Below, one piece after another: positions 53,477-60,930 of a DNA stretch of 62,534 nucleotides; positions within the stretch are counted from its first letter, which is position 1, and the number at the start of each line of letters is the position of its first letter. This stretch comes from Clostridia bacterium (lineage in GTDB: Bacteria > Bacillota_A > Clostridia > Oscillospirales > Acutalibacteraceae): contig JAILQN010000206.1 in the NCBI GenBank assembly GCA_024699005.1, forward strand, positions 1 through 62,534. Reading direction: 5' to 3'. Under the pieces are notes generated by a model, which saw only the letters and a list, made by a program, of their open reading frames with translations, did no database searches and was not told the origin of the DNA. The translations under genes were made by a program, and so were the position numbers.

Positions 53477-54397
53477 ATGGACAGCGGTATTATTTTGGGT
53501 ATTATCATCGCTGCGGTTGTCGTCGTGGCAGTCGCTCTGGTCATAGTCATGACAAAACTCGGGAAACAGGACGAAAAGAGACCGTCCAGCGAAGCCGGAG
53601 TATTCCTTGATACATCCGGCGGAAATGATTATGAGCCTGCCGCGATCGAACCGGATCCGGACATGTCGATCTCTTTTGCCGGTTCCTCGACTCCTTTCAA
53701 CGAGGAATACACCGAGATAATCGCAGAGCAGGAGGATGCCGAACGTTTTGAACGAGCTCTTGAGGAAGCGTCCAAAGCCGAGGATCAGAATGAGGATGAG
53801 CCTGCGCCTGCCGTTCCGACCACCCGAAAAACCTCTGTTGAACCGAAGGGAGACGACATAGACGAGATCAGGATCTTCTTCTCCGGCGTTTACTATATAA
53901 AAGGTAAAATGGTCGGCGACGAGGATACCCCCTTTGAAATGGCCATCTCGGGGCAGGATCTGGATACCGCCGCCGAATTTGACGGCAAGAAACTGAATTT
54001 CATGCGTCTTGACGGAAAGATGTATATCAAAAATCAGGAAACGCATCATTACGCCGTTCTGAACAGTACGCTTATGTCTCTTCTTGGTGTGAGCAATGAC
54101 GATTTCAAGTTTAGTTTAGGCAAGATATCCTATGATGCAGACAAGCCGGACAAGGTGAATGAAGTGCTGTATAATGGTGAGAAAGCACTTGAATATGTCT
54201 ATCTGAGCGACGATTCGGCAGCGGTCATCACAGTTGCAGACGGCAGGATGATGGAGGTCGCATTGGGCGACACGCCCGATAATGCAAAGCCTCACATGAT
54301 TGTTGACGAGCTTTGCGGAGATATCCCCGAAGGACTGCTTACACTTGACGGCTACAAAAAACAAAACGTTATGTCATTTTTTACGGAACTGATGTGA
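53477..54397 (+). CDS. Membrane-anchored protein of unknown function, paralogue A
   Basis: This 306-residue protein has an N-terminal membrane helix (4-27, IILGIIIAAVVVVAVALVIVM), an acidic disordered linker (about 30-130) and an extracellular domain of about 170 residues (136-306). The domain has FFSGVYYIKGKMVG, a SLLGVSNDDF turn and an ending that reads MSFFTELM. It aligns clearly with the C-terminal domain of the next gene. The fold looks like a beta-rich LppX/LolA-like cradle, but this is only an impression. The start at 53477 has GGAGAG upstream; a TTG at 53417 is rejected. Confidence 0.8.
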   Translation: MDSGIILGIIIAAVVVVAVALVIVMTKLGKQDEKRPSSEAGVFLDTSGGNDYEPAAIEPDPDMSISFAGSSTPFNEEYTEIIAEQEDAERFERALEEASKAEDQNEDEPAPAVPTTRKTSVEPKGDDIDEIRIFFSGVYYIKGKMVGDEDTPFEMAISGQDLDTAAEFDGKKLNFMRLDGKMYIKNQETHHYAVLNSTLMSLLGVSNDDFKFSLGKISYDADKPDKVNEVLYNGEKALEYVYLSDDSAAVITVADGRMMEVALGDTPDNAKPHMIVDELCGDIPEGLLTLDGYKKQNVMSFFTELM

Positions 54398-54409
54398 GGA
54401 GGCAGAACA

Positions 54410-55648
54410 ATGGATGAAAATCAGCATTTCAGCAACAGCAACAATAATCTTTCGGAAGAAGCCAATTATGGACAGCCGGCGATCATAGTGGAACCGGAAA
54501 ATCAGTATCCCATTCCCGCTCCTACTGACAATGGCTCCGGCAATAACAAAAAAATAATCATCATAGCTGTTGTCGCCGTTGCGGTCATCGCTGCGATAGT
54601 GGCGGTCATTTTTATCGTCCGCGGCGCAAAGAAAGACAAGGAACCGGAGAATGAACCTTCCGAACCCGCAATCGGCGTCTTTGATGACCTGACAAAATCT
54701 GACGGCTCTTTTCTGACGGATGAGGAGATCAGCAGCAGGCTCGCCGAAGAAAGAGACCCTGAAATCCTTTCCATTCTGGCAGAAGCAACCACCAAATTCT
54801 CCGCGGAGATCGGTACAGGCAGCTCAAATATGATAACGCCTGCCACAAAAGCTCCCGCCGCAGCCACAACGACCGCTGCAAACGGCTCCAACAAAGGTGC
54901 AGCTTCCACTACCGCAGCAAACAGCGCAAATCAGAATTCAGCAAGCACCACTGCAGCAAACGGCGGAAATCAAAGCGCATCCGCTACAACATCTGCTAAC
55001 GGAGGAAATCAGGGAGCAGCTTCCACGACTTCCGCTTCCGCACCTACGACATCAGCTTCCGGCGGCAACACCGCAGATAAAAAACAGGCGGACGCGGCGG
55101 TCACTCAGATCAAGGCTTTCTATGACCGCAAATTCTATTTTGAGGGCAAGATGTTCGAAAACGGTGAAGGCAATCCGATGTCCATGGCTTTCGACGGCGA
55201 CAATTACGAGGTCTACACACAACTTGACGGCATCGAGATTTCCATAATGAAAAAGAACGGAAAAATATACATGAAGCGCCCCGCCACGAAACAGTATGTT
55301 GAACTCAATGATTCTTTGATGAGCATGCTCGGGCTTTCAATGGATGATATCAACATCAACCTCGGATCAAAGGATTTCAACAGCATGACACCCGATTCCG
55401 TATACGACGTTACCATTAACGGTAAGCCGGGCGTTTGCTATCAGTACAAACCCGATGGTGGCGGATACTCCGAATTCTACGCAGTTGACGGTCAGCTTAA
55501 AGAAATAGACATCAAGGATAACAACTTTAATACCCAGACTCAGCTTCAGATAGACGTTTTCTCCACATCAATACCCAGTGATCAGCTCAACCTGAACGGA
55601 TATACTCAGGCAAAATCCCTGTTCTCAATGATATCTGACATGATGTAA
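54410..55648 (+). CDS. Membrane-anchored protein of unknown function, paralogue B
   Basis: The 412-residue protein has an Asn-rich cytoplasmic head (1-47), a membrane helix (49-71), an acidic segment, a Ser/Thr/Ala/Asn/Gly linker (about 140-225) with four tandem 13-residue repeats, and a C-terminal domain of about 180 residues. The domain shares YFEGKMFENG, NDSLMSMLGLSMDDI and the ending SLFSMISDMM pattern with paralogue A. GAGGAGG precedes the start, 12 bases after the first gene ends. Linkers like this often span the wall or are glycosylated, which is inferred. Confidence 0.82.
   Translation: MDENQHFSNSNNNLSEEANYGQPAIIVEPENQYPIPAPTDNGSGNNKKIIIIAVVAVAVIAAIVAVIFIVRGAKKDKEPENEPSEPAIGVFDDLTKSDGSFLTDEEISSRLAEERDPEILSILAEATTKFSAEIGTGSSNMITPATKAPAAATTTAANGSNKGAASTTAANSANQNSASTTAANGGNQSASATTSANGGNQGAASTTSASAPTTSASGGNTADKKQADAAVTQIKAFYDRKFYFEGKMFENGEGNPMSMAFDGDNYEVYTQLDGIEISIMKKNGKIYMKRPATKQYVELNDSLMSMLGLSMDDININLGSKDFNSMTPDSVYDVTINGKPGVCYQYKPDGGGYSEFYAVDGQLKEIDIKDNNFNTQTQLQIDVFSTSIPSDQLNLNGYTQAKSLFSMISDMM
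54881..55036 (+). repeat. Four tandem 39-base coding repeats
   Basis: Each unit encodes 13 residues of the form NGGNQ-x-AS-TT-SA (NGSNKGAASTTAA, NSANQNSASTTAA, NGGNQSASATTSA, NGGNQGAASTTSA). Nucleotide identity between units is partial, so the array is old or has been diversified. Confidence 0.9.
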
Positions 55649-55666
55649 TAATAACCGGTATATAAA

Positions 55667-56761
55667 ATGATTTGCCCCAACTGCAATAAAAAGATCGATG
55701 AAAATTCCCGATTCTGCAAGTTCTGTGGCGTGGAGTTTATCGGAGACGAGGATGTCCTTGTTGTAGAGGATGAAAACGGAAATACAGCCAGAGGGACCCG
55801 AGATTCGTCGGCTCCTCTGCCTGTTCAGCAAGGTCCTGCGATTCCTTACGTTACGCCTGTACCACAACAAACAGGTCAACCAACCATCGCCCCGGAGGCT
55901 GCAGTTGAGAAAGCTGCGTCCCGAAAAACCCTTATCAGGATAATTGAGATCACTGTCGCTGTCATAGTAGTGGCAGCGGCAGTGGTGCTTGTTATTACTC
56001 TCGCAAAAAAAAGCAAGGGCACCGAAGGCAAAGATTATGTCACCGATGTTCTTGGCGAAGAGATCGACGTGGGCACAGGCAAGGTGGAAATGTCGATTAT
56101 AGATCTTAACGGTGCTTCACGCACAATAACAAGCGACGCAAGCCTTCTGACCAGCGCTGCCGTTCTTGAAAAATACACAGAGCTGATGAACGGTCTGAAA
56201 GAAGAAGCGCCCGCTTTTACAAAACTCCGTTATCAGTACCTGCCAACCGAAAGCACCGGTTTTATTGCGTCCATCGTTCTTCCCTATATCGAAAAATTCG
56301 TCACAGCCAAAGAATCTGCCGTACCGGAGAACATAATCGCCGGCAATCCGGACAAACTGCCTCTGTACGGGTCCGACTACGGCTGTCTTCTTGCGGACGC
56401 AGCCGCAGTAAAACAATGTTTCTGCGAGATCATTTCCGACGACGAATACCGTCTTGTTATGGTTTTTGCGGATGAAATGAACGCTGCCTCCCTCCCTGCG
56501 AACGCAAAATCCACCGATAGCATAATCAATGGCGTATTCGATCCGTATGACGCGGCAGAATACATCACCGGGACCGCAGAGATCGCAATGTCTTCCATCG
56601 ACTTCAAGTATCACGACTGTTCATGCGATCTTATTTACAACCCAAATGAAAACCGGGTCATATCTCTTACACAGACGATGAATATGCATATCGTAGCAGA
56701 ACTGATAGTCGGCAGTTTTGAAGCAGATATCATTGATACAACTGACTTTACAATCAAATAG
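55667..56761 (+). CDS. Zinc-ribbon membrane protein of unknown function
   Basis: This 364-residue protein has an N-terminal zinc ribbon with C3, C6, C17 and C20 (CPNC, then CKFC) on the cytoplasmic side, a Pro/Gln linker (about 50-78), one membrane helix (89-112) and an extracellular domain of about 250 residues with four cysteines in its second half (GCLLAD, QCFCE, CSCDL). The extracellular part does not resemble paralogues A and B by eye. No ribosome binding site is evident. It sits 18 bases behind paralogue B, so the three are probably expressed together. Confidence 0.75.
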   Translation: MICPNCNKKIDENSRFCKFCGVEFIGDEDVLVVEDENGNTARGTRDSSAPLPVQQGPAIPYVTPVPQQTGQPTIAPEAAVEKAASRKTLIRIIEITVAVIVVAAAVVLVITLAKKSKGTEGKDYVTDVLGEEIDVGTGKVEMSIIDLNGASRTITSDASLLTSAAVLEKYTELMNGLKEEAPAFTKLRYQYLPTESTGFIASIVLPYIEKFVTAKESAVPENIIAGNPDKLPLYGSDYGCLLADAAAVKQCFCEIISDDEYRLVMVFADEMNAASLPANAKSTDSIINGVFDPYDAAEYITGTAEIAMSSIDFKYHDCSCDLIYNPNENRVISLTQTMNMHIVAELIVGSFEADIIDTTDFTIK

Positions 56762-56772
56762 TCCATTTTCTG

Positions 56773-57633
56773 ATGCCAAACTCATATATCGACCTTCATT
56801 CGCACACAACAGCCTCCGACGGAACATTTACGCCGGAGGAACTTATAAATCACGCGGCGAAAATCGGTCTTTCCGCAATCGCGATCACAGACCATGATAC
56901 AATCGCCGGACTTCCGGAAGCCCGTGATGCGGGAAGGCGTTACGGCATAGAGATTGTGAACGGCATAGAATTCTCCGTCGGGACGGAAATAGACGTACAC
57001 CTTCTGGGACTCGATTTCGACTACGATTGCCCGTCCATAGCAAACGCTCTTTCCGGATTTATTGATTACCGGGACAGGCACAACCGCAGAATCATAGAGA
57101 AACTTAACGGTATCGGTATAGATATTTCATATGACGAAGCACTCGAATACGCCACGTCTTCTGTTGTCGGCAGAAGTCAGATCGCCCGTGTCATGGTCAA
57201 AAGAGGCTACGTCGGCACTGTCGCAGATGCGTTTGAAAAATACCTCTCCCCCGGCATGCCCGGATTTGTACCGCGCGATTCCCTTACTCCTGAAAAGGCA
57301 ATCGAAATCATTCATGCGTCAAACGGAATTGCCTCTCTCGCGCACCTCAATCAGATAAAAATGTCTGAGGATGATAAGTTTGAATTCCTCGCGCATCTTG
57401 CCGAATGCGGACTTGACGCCTGCGAAGGATATTATACCGAATACACTCAGGAGCAGAACGTAAGATACAGGGATTGGGCCGCCAGGCTCGGACTGAAGCT
57501 CTCCGGCGGCTCCGACTTTCACGGTATGAACAAGATCGGTCACGAACTGGGGAACGTAAGAATACCGTATGAAGTCCTTAAGCTTCTGAGAACAGACAAT
57601 AAAACAAACAGAAATACAAAGGAGTCGCCATGA
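56773..57633 (+). CDS. PHP-domain phosphoesterase (TrpH/RNase AM-like)
   Basis: This 286-residue metal-dependent phosphoesterase has DLHSHTTASDG (about 7-17), ITDHDTIAGL (about 37-46), a conserved GIEFS near residue 60, SLAHLNQ near 189-195 and a C-terminal GSDFHG (about 252-257). These are the PHP metal ligands. Members hydrolyse 3',5'-bisnucleotides or trim RNA 5' ends; which applies here is open. The stop overlaps asnA by four bases (ATGA). Confidence 0.9.
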   Translation: MPNSYIDLHSHTTASDGTFTPEELINHAAKIGLSAIAITDHDTIAGLPEARDAGRRYGIEIVNGIEFSVGTEIDVHLLGLDFDYDCPSIANALSGFIDYRDRHNRRIIEKLNGIGIDISYDEALEYATSSVVGRSQIARVMVKRGYVGTVADAFEKYLSPGMPGFVPRDSLTPEKAIEIIHASNGIASLAHLNQIKMSEDDKFEFLAHLAECGLDACEGYYTEYTQEQNVRYRDWAARLGLKLSGGSDFHGMNKIGHELGNVRIPYEVLKLLRTDNKTNRNTKESP

Positions 57634-58643
57634 GTAATTGTTATTTTCCGGAAGGATATAAACCCGTACTGAATCTTTACGATACCCAGCGCGCCATAAG
57701 ACTGATAAGATCGTTCTTCACTGCAAATCTGGAGCGCGCTCTCAATCTCCACAGAGTCTCAGCTCCGCTGTTTGTGGAGGCCGGTACAGGTCTTAACGAT
57801 GACCTTAACGGCGTAGAGCGCCCCGTACAGTTCGACATGCGCGACGGCGACAGGCAGTGCCAGGTTGTACACAGTCTCGCCAAATGGAAAAGAAAAGCTC
57901 TTAAGGACTACGACTTTCCCGTGGGAAGCGGTCTTTACACCGACATGAACGCCATACGCCGCGACGAGGAGCTGGACAATCTCCATTCCATCTACGTGGA
58001 CCAGTGGGACTGGGAAAAGGTAATCACGGAAGCGGACCGCAACCGCGAATTCCTTGAAAACACCGTCAGATCGATTGTCTCCTGCATCACTGCGACGGAG
58101 CTCACTTTAAGATCGGTATATCCGCAGCTTGAACAGCATCCGGTTCTGGAACGAAACATCACTTTTATAACCTCCGGGGAACTGGAAGATATGTATCCTG
58201 AACTTACTCCCAAACAGCGGGAGGACAAATTCCTGAAAGAGCATAAGACAGCCTTTATAGAGCAGATCGGTGCGCCGCTCAGATCGGGCGAACCGCACGA
58301 CGGCAGAGCGCCGGACTATGACGACTGGGATCTTAACGGCGATCTGCTTTTCTGGAACGACACCCTTGATAAAAGCTTTGAGGTTTCCAGTATGGGCATC
58401 AGAGTCGATCCGGAATCCCTGAGCCGTCAGCTTACCGCCGCGGGCTGCGACAACCGCCGCGATCTGCCTTTCCATAAAGCCCTGCTTGCCGGCGAGCTGC
58501 CCCTCACTATGGGCGGAGGTATCGGTCAGTCCCGTCTCTGCATGCTGCTCTTAGGTTCAGCTCACATCGGGGAAGTTCAGTCAAGTGTATGGGACGCAGA
58601 AACCCGCGCCGCAGCAAAACAGGCAGGAGTACCTTTGTTATAA
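57630..58643 (+). CDS. asnA: Aspartate-ammonia ligase
   Basis: The 337-residue ammonia-dependent asparagine synthetase is a class II aminoacyl-tRNA-synthetase-like fold. Diagnostic parts are GTGLNDDLNGVERPV near 48-62, VVHSLAKWKR near 76-85 and the motif 3-like GGGIGQSRLCMLLL near 293-306. The length agrees with E. coli AsnA (330). AAAGGAG precedes the start. It makes asparagine from aspartate, ATP and ammonia, fitting an ammonia-rich anaerobic habitat. Confidence 0.97.
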   Translation: MSNCYFPEGYKPVLNLYDTQRAIRLIRSFFTANLERALNLHRVSAPLFVEAGTGLNDDLNGVERPVQFDMRDGDRQCQVVHSLAKWKRKALKDYDFPVGSGLYTDMNAIRRDEELDNLHSIYVDQWDWEKVITEADRNREFLENTVRSIVSCITATELTLRSVYPQLEQHPVLERNITFITSGELEDMYPELTPKQREDKFLKEHKTAFIEQIGAPLRSGEPHDGRAPDYDDWDLNGDLLFWNDTLDKSFEVSSMGIRVDPESLSRQLTAAGCDNRRDLPFHKALLAGELPLTMGGGIGQSRLCMLLLGSAHIGEVQSSVWDAETRAAAKQAGVPLL

Positions 58644-58697
58644 TTGTTAGTTTTTAGTTTTGAGTTTTTATTCTGAGATATTAAGGAGGAGCTTATA

Positions 58698-59654
58698 ATG
58701 GCCGCAACAATTCCCGGCAGGGTCTTTTCCGAGATAGCAAGAGCCGCAGGTAACGTCAACCCCACGGTAGTCGAAAAAAAGCACAAGAACATAGTCAAGG
58801 ACCTGCGCAGCATGGAACCCCTGTTCACCCACTACGTCGCGCCGAAGGGGTATCGTTATGTAAAGACGATGATCGGCACGATACCGACAGAGATCTTCAC
58901 ACGCAGGGAAAATCCTTCGGACAACCTTGTTTTTGTCATTCACGGCGGGGCCTACATCTCGCGCATGATGTTCTATTACAGGCTTCTGAACAAGGGATAC
59001 TCCGATTCCTCGAACGGCGGCACCGTAGTGCATTTCGATTACCGTTGCGCTCCGGAATACAAATTCCCCTGCGCTCTTGAAGACACTCTTACCGTCTGGG
59101 ACTATTTTATGTCACACGGCTATAAGGCGGAGAACACGATCATAATCGGCGACAGCGCCGGCGGTCACCTGAGCATGAACCTGCTCATGAAGCTCAGAGA
59201 ACAGAACAGACCGATGCCCAGAGCCGCAATCCTTATGTCTCCGTGGCTGGATATGACCGCAAGCGGGAAAAGCTATGTCGAGAATTACAAGGTCGATCCG
59301 GTATTCGGCATAAGGGGGCAGACACCGTCGCAGGATGACGTCAAACGCATGCTCATGACCAGCGAACTGTATATGTGGCTTGGCGATAACGACCGCAGCG
59401 ATCCTTATATCTCGCCCGTGTTCGCCGAAATAGACGATAAATACCCTCCCATTCTTGTAACCGCAGGCGGAAACGAGATGCTTCTAAGCGATTCGGAAAC
59501 TCTTGTGGATCATTTCCGCGCTGCGGGTCTGGATGCAAGACTCTATATCGGCGAAGGAATGTTCCACGTATTCAACGTCTACCAGCTCTTCCCCGAATCA
59601 CAGCGCGCCATACGCGTCATGAAAGACTATATCAGCGAACAGTTTTCAAAATGA
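58698..59654 (+). CDS. HSL-type alpha/beta hydrolase (carboxylesterase)
   Basis: The 318-residue serine hydrolase of the hormone-sensitive-lipase group has the oxyanion motif HGGA (82-85) and the nucleophile elbow GDSAGG with S153. The acid lies in the DPYISP region near 236, and the base His is in GMFHVF near 293-298. There is no signal peptide. The likely reaction is hydrolysis of short acyl esters, such as acetyl groups on sugars or xenobiotics. AAGGAGGAG precedes the start. The gene ends at a strong hairpin. Confidence 0.9.
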   Translation: MAATIPGRVFSEIARAAGNVNPTVVEKKHKNIVKDLRSMEPLFTHYVAPKGYRYVKTMIGTIPTEIFTRRENPSDNLVFVIHGGAYISRMMFYYRLLNKGYSDSSNGGTVVHFDYRCAPEYKFPCALEDTLTVWDYFMSHGYKAENTIIIGDSAGGHLSMNLLMKLREQNRPMPRAAILMSPWLDMTASGKSYVENYKVDPVFGIRGQTPSQDDVKRMLMTSELYMWLGDNDRSDPYISPVFAEIDDKYPPILVTAGGNEMLLSDSETLVDHFRAAGLDARLYIGEGMFHVFNVYQLFPESQRAIRVMKDYISEQFSK

Positions 59655-59665
59655 TAAACGATCAT

Positions 59666-59701
59666 AAATATACCACGGTACTGGGGCACCGTGGTATATT
59701 T
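59666..59701. terminator. Bidirectional terminator
   Basis: A perfect 14-base-pair stem (59666-59679 with 59688-59701) with an eight-base loop, between the converging esterase and PHP genes. The stem ends are A/T-rich, so it can act on both strands. Confidence 0.85.
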
Positions 59702-59710
59702 ATTAAAATC

Positions 59711-60757
59711 TCAGATCTCATCCGTAAAGTAAGCATTGGTATATGATTTATGTCCCTTGTCATCCGTGACGACGAGCCTGAACCACTTTGCCCGTTTGTG
59801 CACCTCAAACTCAGCTTCCGTAACGCAACCGTTCTGTTCCGCGTTGACCTTGTGGCAGCGGCGGATGTTCTGGATCATCTGAATACTCTTCGCCGGACTT
59901 GTCTTTATGCGTACTTTACCGTCCTCGTATTCAAGCGAAAGTATCTCAGGGGCGGTATCGTAATTGCTTCCGAGGGAAGCGTAAAAATACCCTGATCTGA
60001 GCGCTTCTGCGACAGCTTCATACGAAAGCTTGCTTGCAGCGATATTGATATATCCGCCGTATGAATCGCACATCGGATTCGGATCGGGGTTGCGGTTGTG
60101 GTTATCGTCGGTAGCAATGCAGAAAATGCGCTTGCCCTGGTTCAGGAAATCGTCGTAGCATCGGCCGTTGTCCTCTTCCCATCCGGCGCAGAACGAACTG
60201 TAATTGGCGATCTCCATGGCGTGCATACCGCGGTAACGCGAATATTCCGGAAAACTTTCCAGAGACCATGCGGGGTGATTATACGTAACGAAAAAGCCGC
60301 CTTCCACTCCCCTTTTGATCATATCGTTTATACCCTCAGCGGAATACAACCGCACGTAATCCGGAGCATTTTTATCGTAAACGACCCGATCCCGGTAATT
60401 TGCGCAGTTGCCCCAGAAATAATCCGTCCTGTGATAGCAGGGATCGATCTCCGTATCCGGCGACAAGGCAACAAAGCAGATATGACAGGTCCTGCCGTCT
60501 TCACCGTCTGAGCGGCCGTGTTCGTCCGCATCCAGCTCATAGCCGTTGAGTGCCAGAAAATCTTCATCCGTCAGATCGTTGTGACGAATGAACGCTTCAT
60601 GATCTGTAAAAGCGATTATGGAATAACCGTGCGCCATATAGTCGCGTTTCAATTCCTCCGGGGTCTTTCTGCCGTCAGAAATGGTGGAGTGACAGTGCAG
60701 ATTTGCACGGTAATAACGTATCCCGTTCCCTGATTCCGGCAATAGAATATTTTTCAT
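59711..60757 (-). CDS. PHP-domain phosphoesterase-like protein with C-terminal beta domain
   Basis: This 348-residue protein has PHP ligands NLHCHSTISDG (about 19-29), AFTDHE (about 49-54), NHPAWS near 165-170 and ATDDNHNR near 217-224. The last 80 residues (about 255-345) look like an Ig-like or jelly-roll strand-rich segment ending YTNAYFTDEI, as seen in PHP proteins linked to carbohydrate utilisation. It is smaller than polymerase-type PHP and differs from the copy at 56773. It has a consensus promoter and is divergent from the GH116 gene. Confidence 0.85.
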   Translation of the reverse strand: MKNILLPESGNGIRYYRANLHCHSTISDGRKTPEELKRDYMAHGYSIIAFTDHEAFIRHNDLTDEDFLALNGYELDADEHGRSDGEDGRTCHICFVALSPDTEIDPCYHRTDYFWGNCANYRDRVVYDKNAPDYVRLYSAEGINDMIKRGVEGGFFVTYNHPAWSLESFPEYSRYRGMHAMEIANYSSFCAGWEEDNGRCYDDFLNQGKRIFCIATDDNHNRNPDPNPMCDSYGGYINIAASKLSYEAVAEALRSGYFYASLGSNYDTAPEILSLEYEDGKVRIKTSPAKSIQMIQNIRRCHKVNAEQNGCVTEAEFEVHKRAKWFRLVVTDDKGHKSYTNAYFTDEI

Positions 60758-60836
60758 AAGTTACCTTCCTTATTTATCAAATATCACAGAACAGATGTTC
60801 TTCATAACTCTTTCCGTCCCCATATGACCGGAAGCG

Positions 60837-60866
60837 ATTATACCACCATCCGTTCACTACTGTCAA
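60837..60866 (-). promoter_or_regulatory. Sigma-A promoter of the PHP gene at 59711
   Basis: On the minus strand TTGACA, 18 bases, TATAAT: both boxes match consensus. The leader is about 73 bases. Confidence 0.88.
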
Positions 60867-60876
60867 CAAACACAAG

Positions 60877-60905
60877 TTGATATTTTTCCCGATATGCGGT
60901 AAAAT
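60877..60905 (+). promoter_or_regulatory. Sigma-A promoter of the GH116 gene
   Basis: TTGATA (60877-60882), 17 bases, TAAAAT (60900-60905). It is arranged back to back with the PHP promoter, ten bases between the two -35 boxes. Confidence 0.8.
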
Positions 60906-60930
60906 ATTAAAAAATACAGGCGGTAAAACC

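Noticed and set aside
54881..55036. Possible short repeat array of CRISPR type
   Set aside because: Units are contiguous 39-base coding repeats without spacers, in frame in a protein linker.
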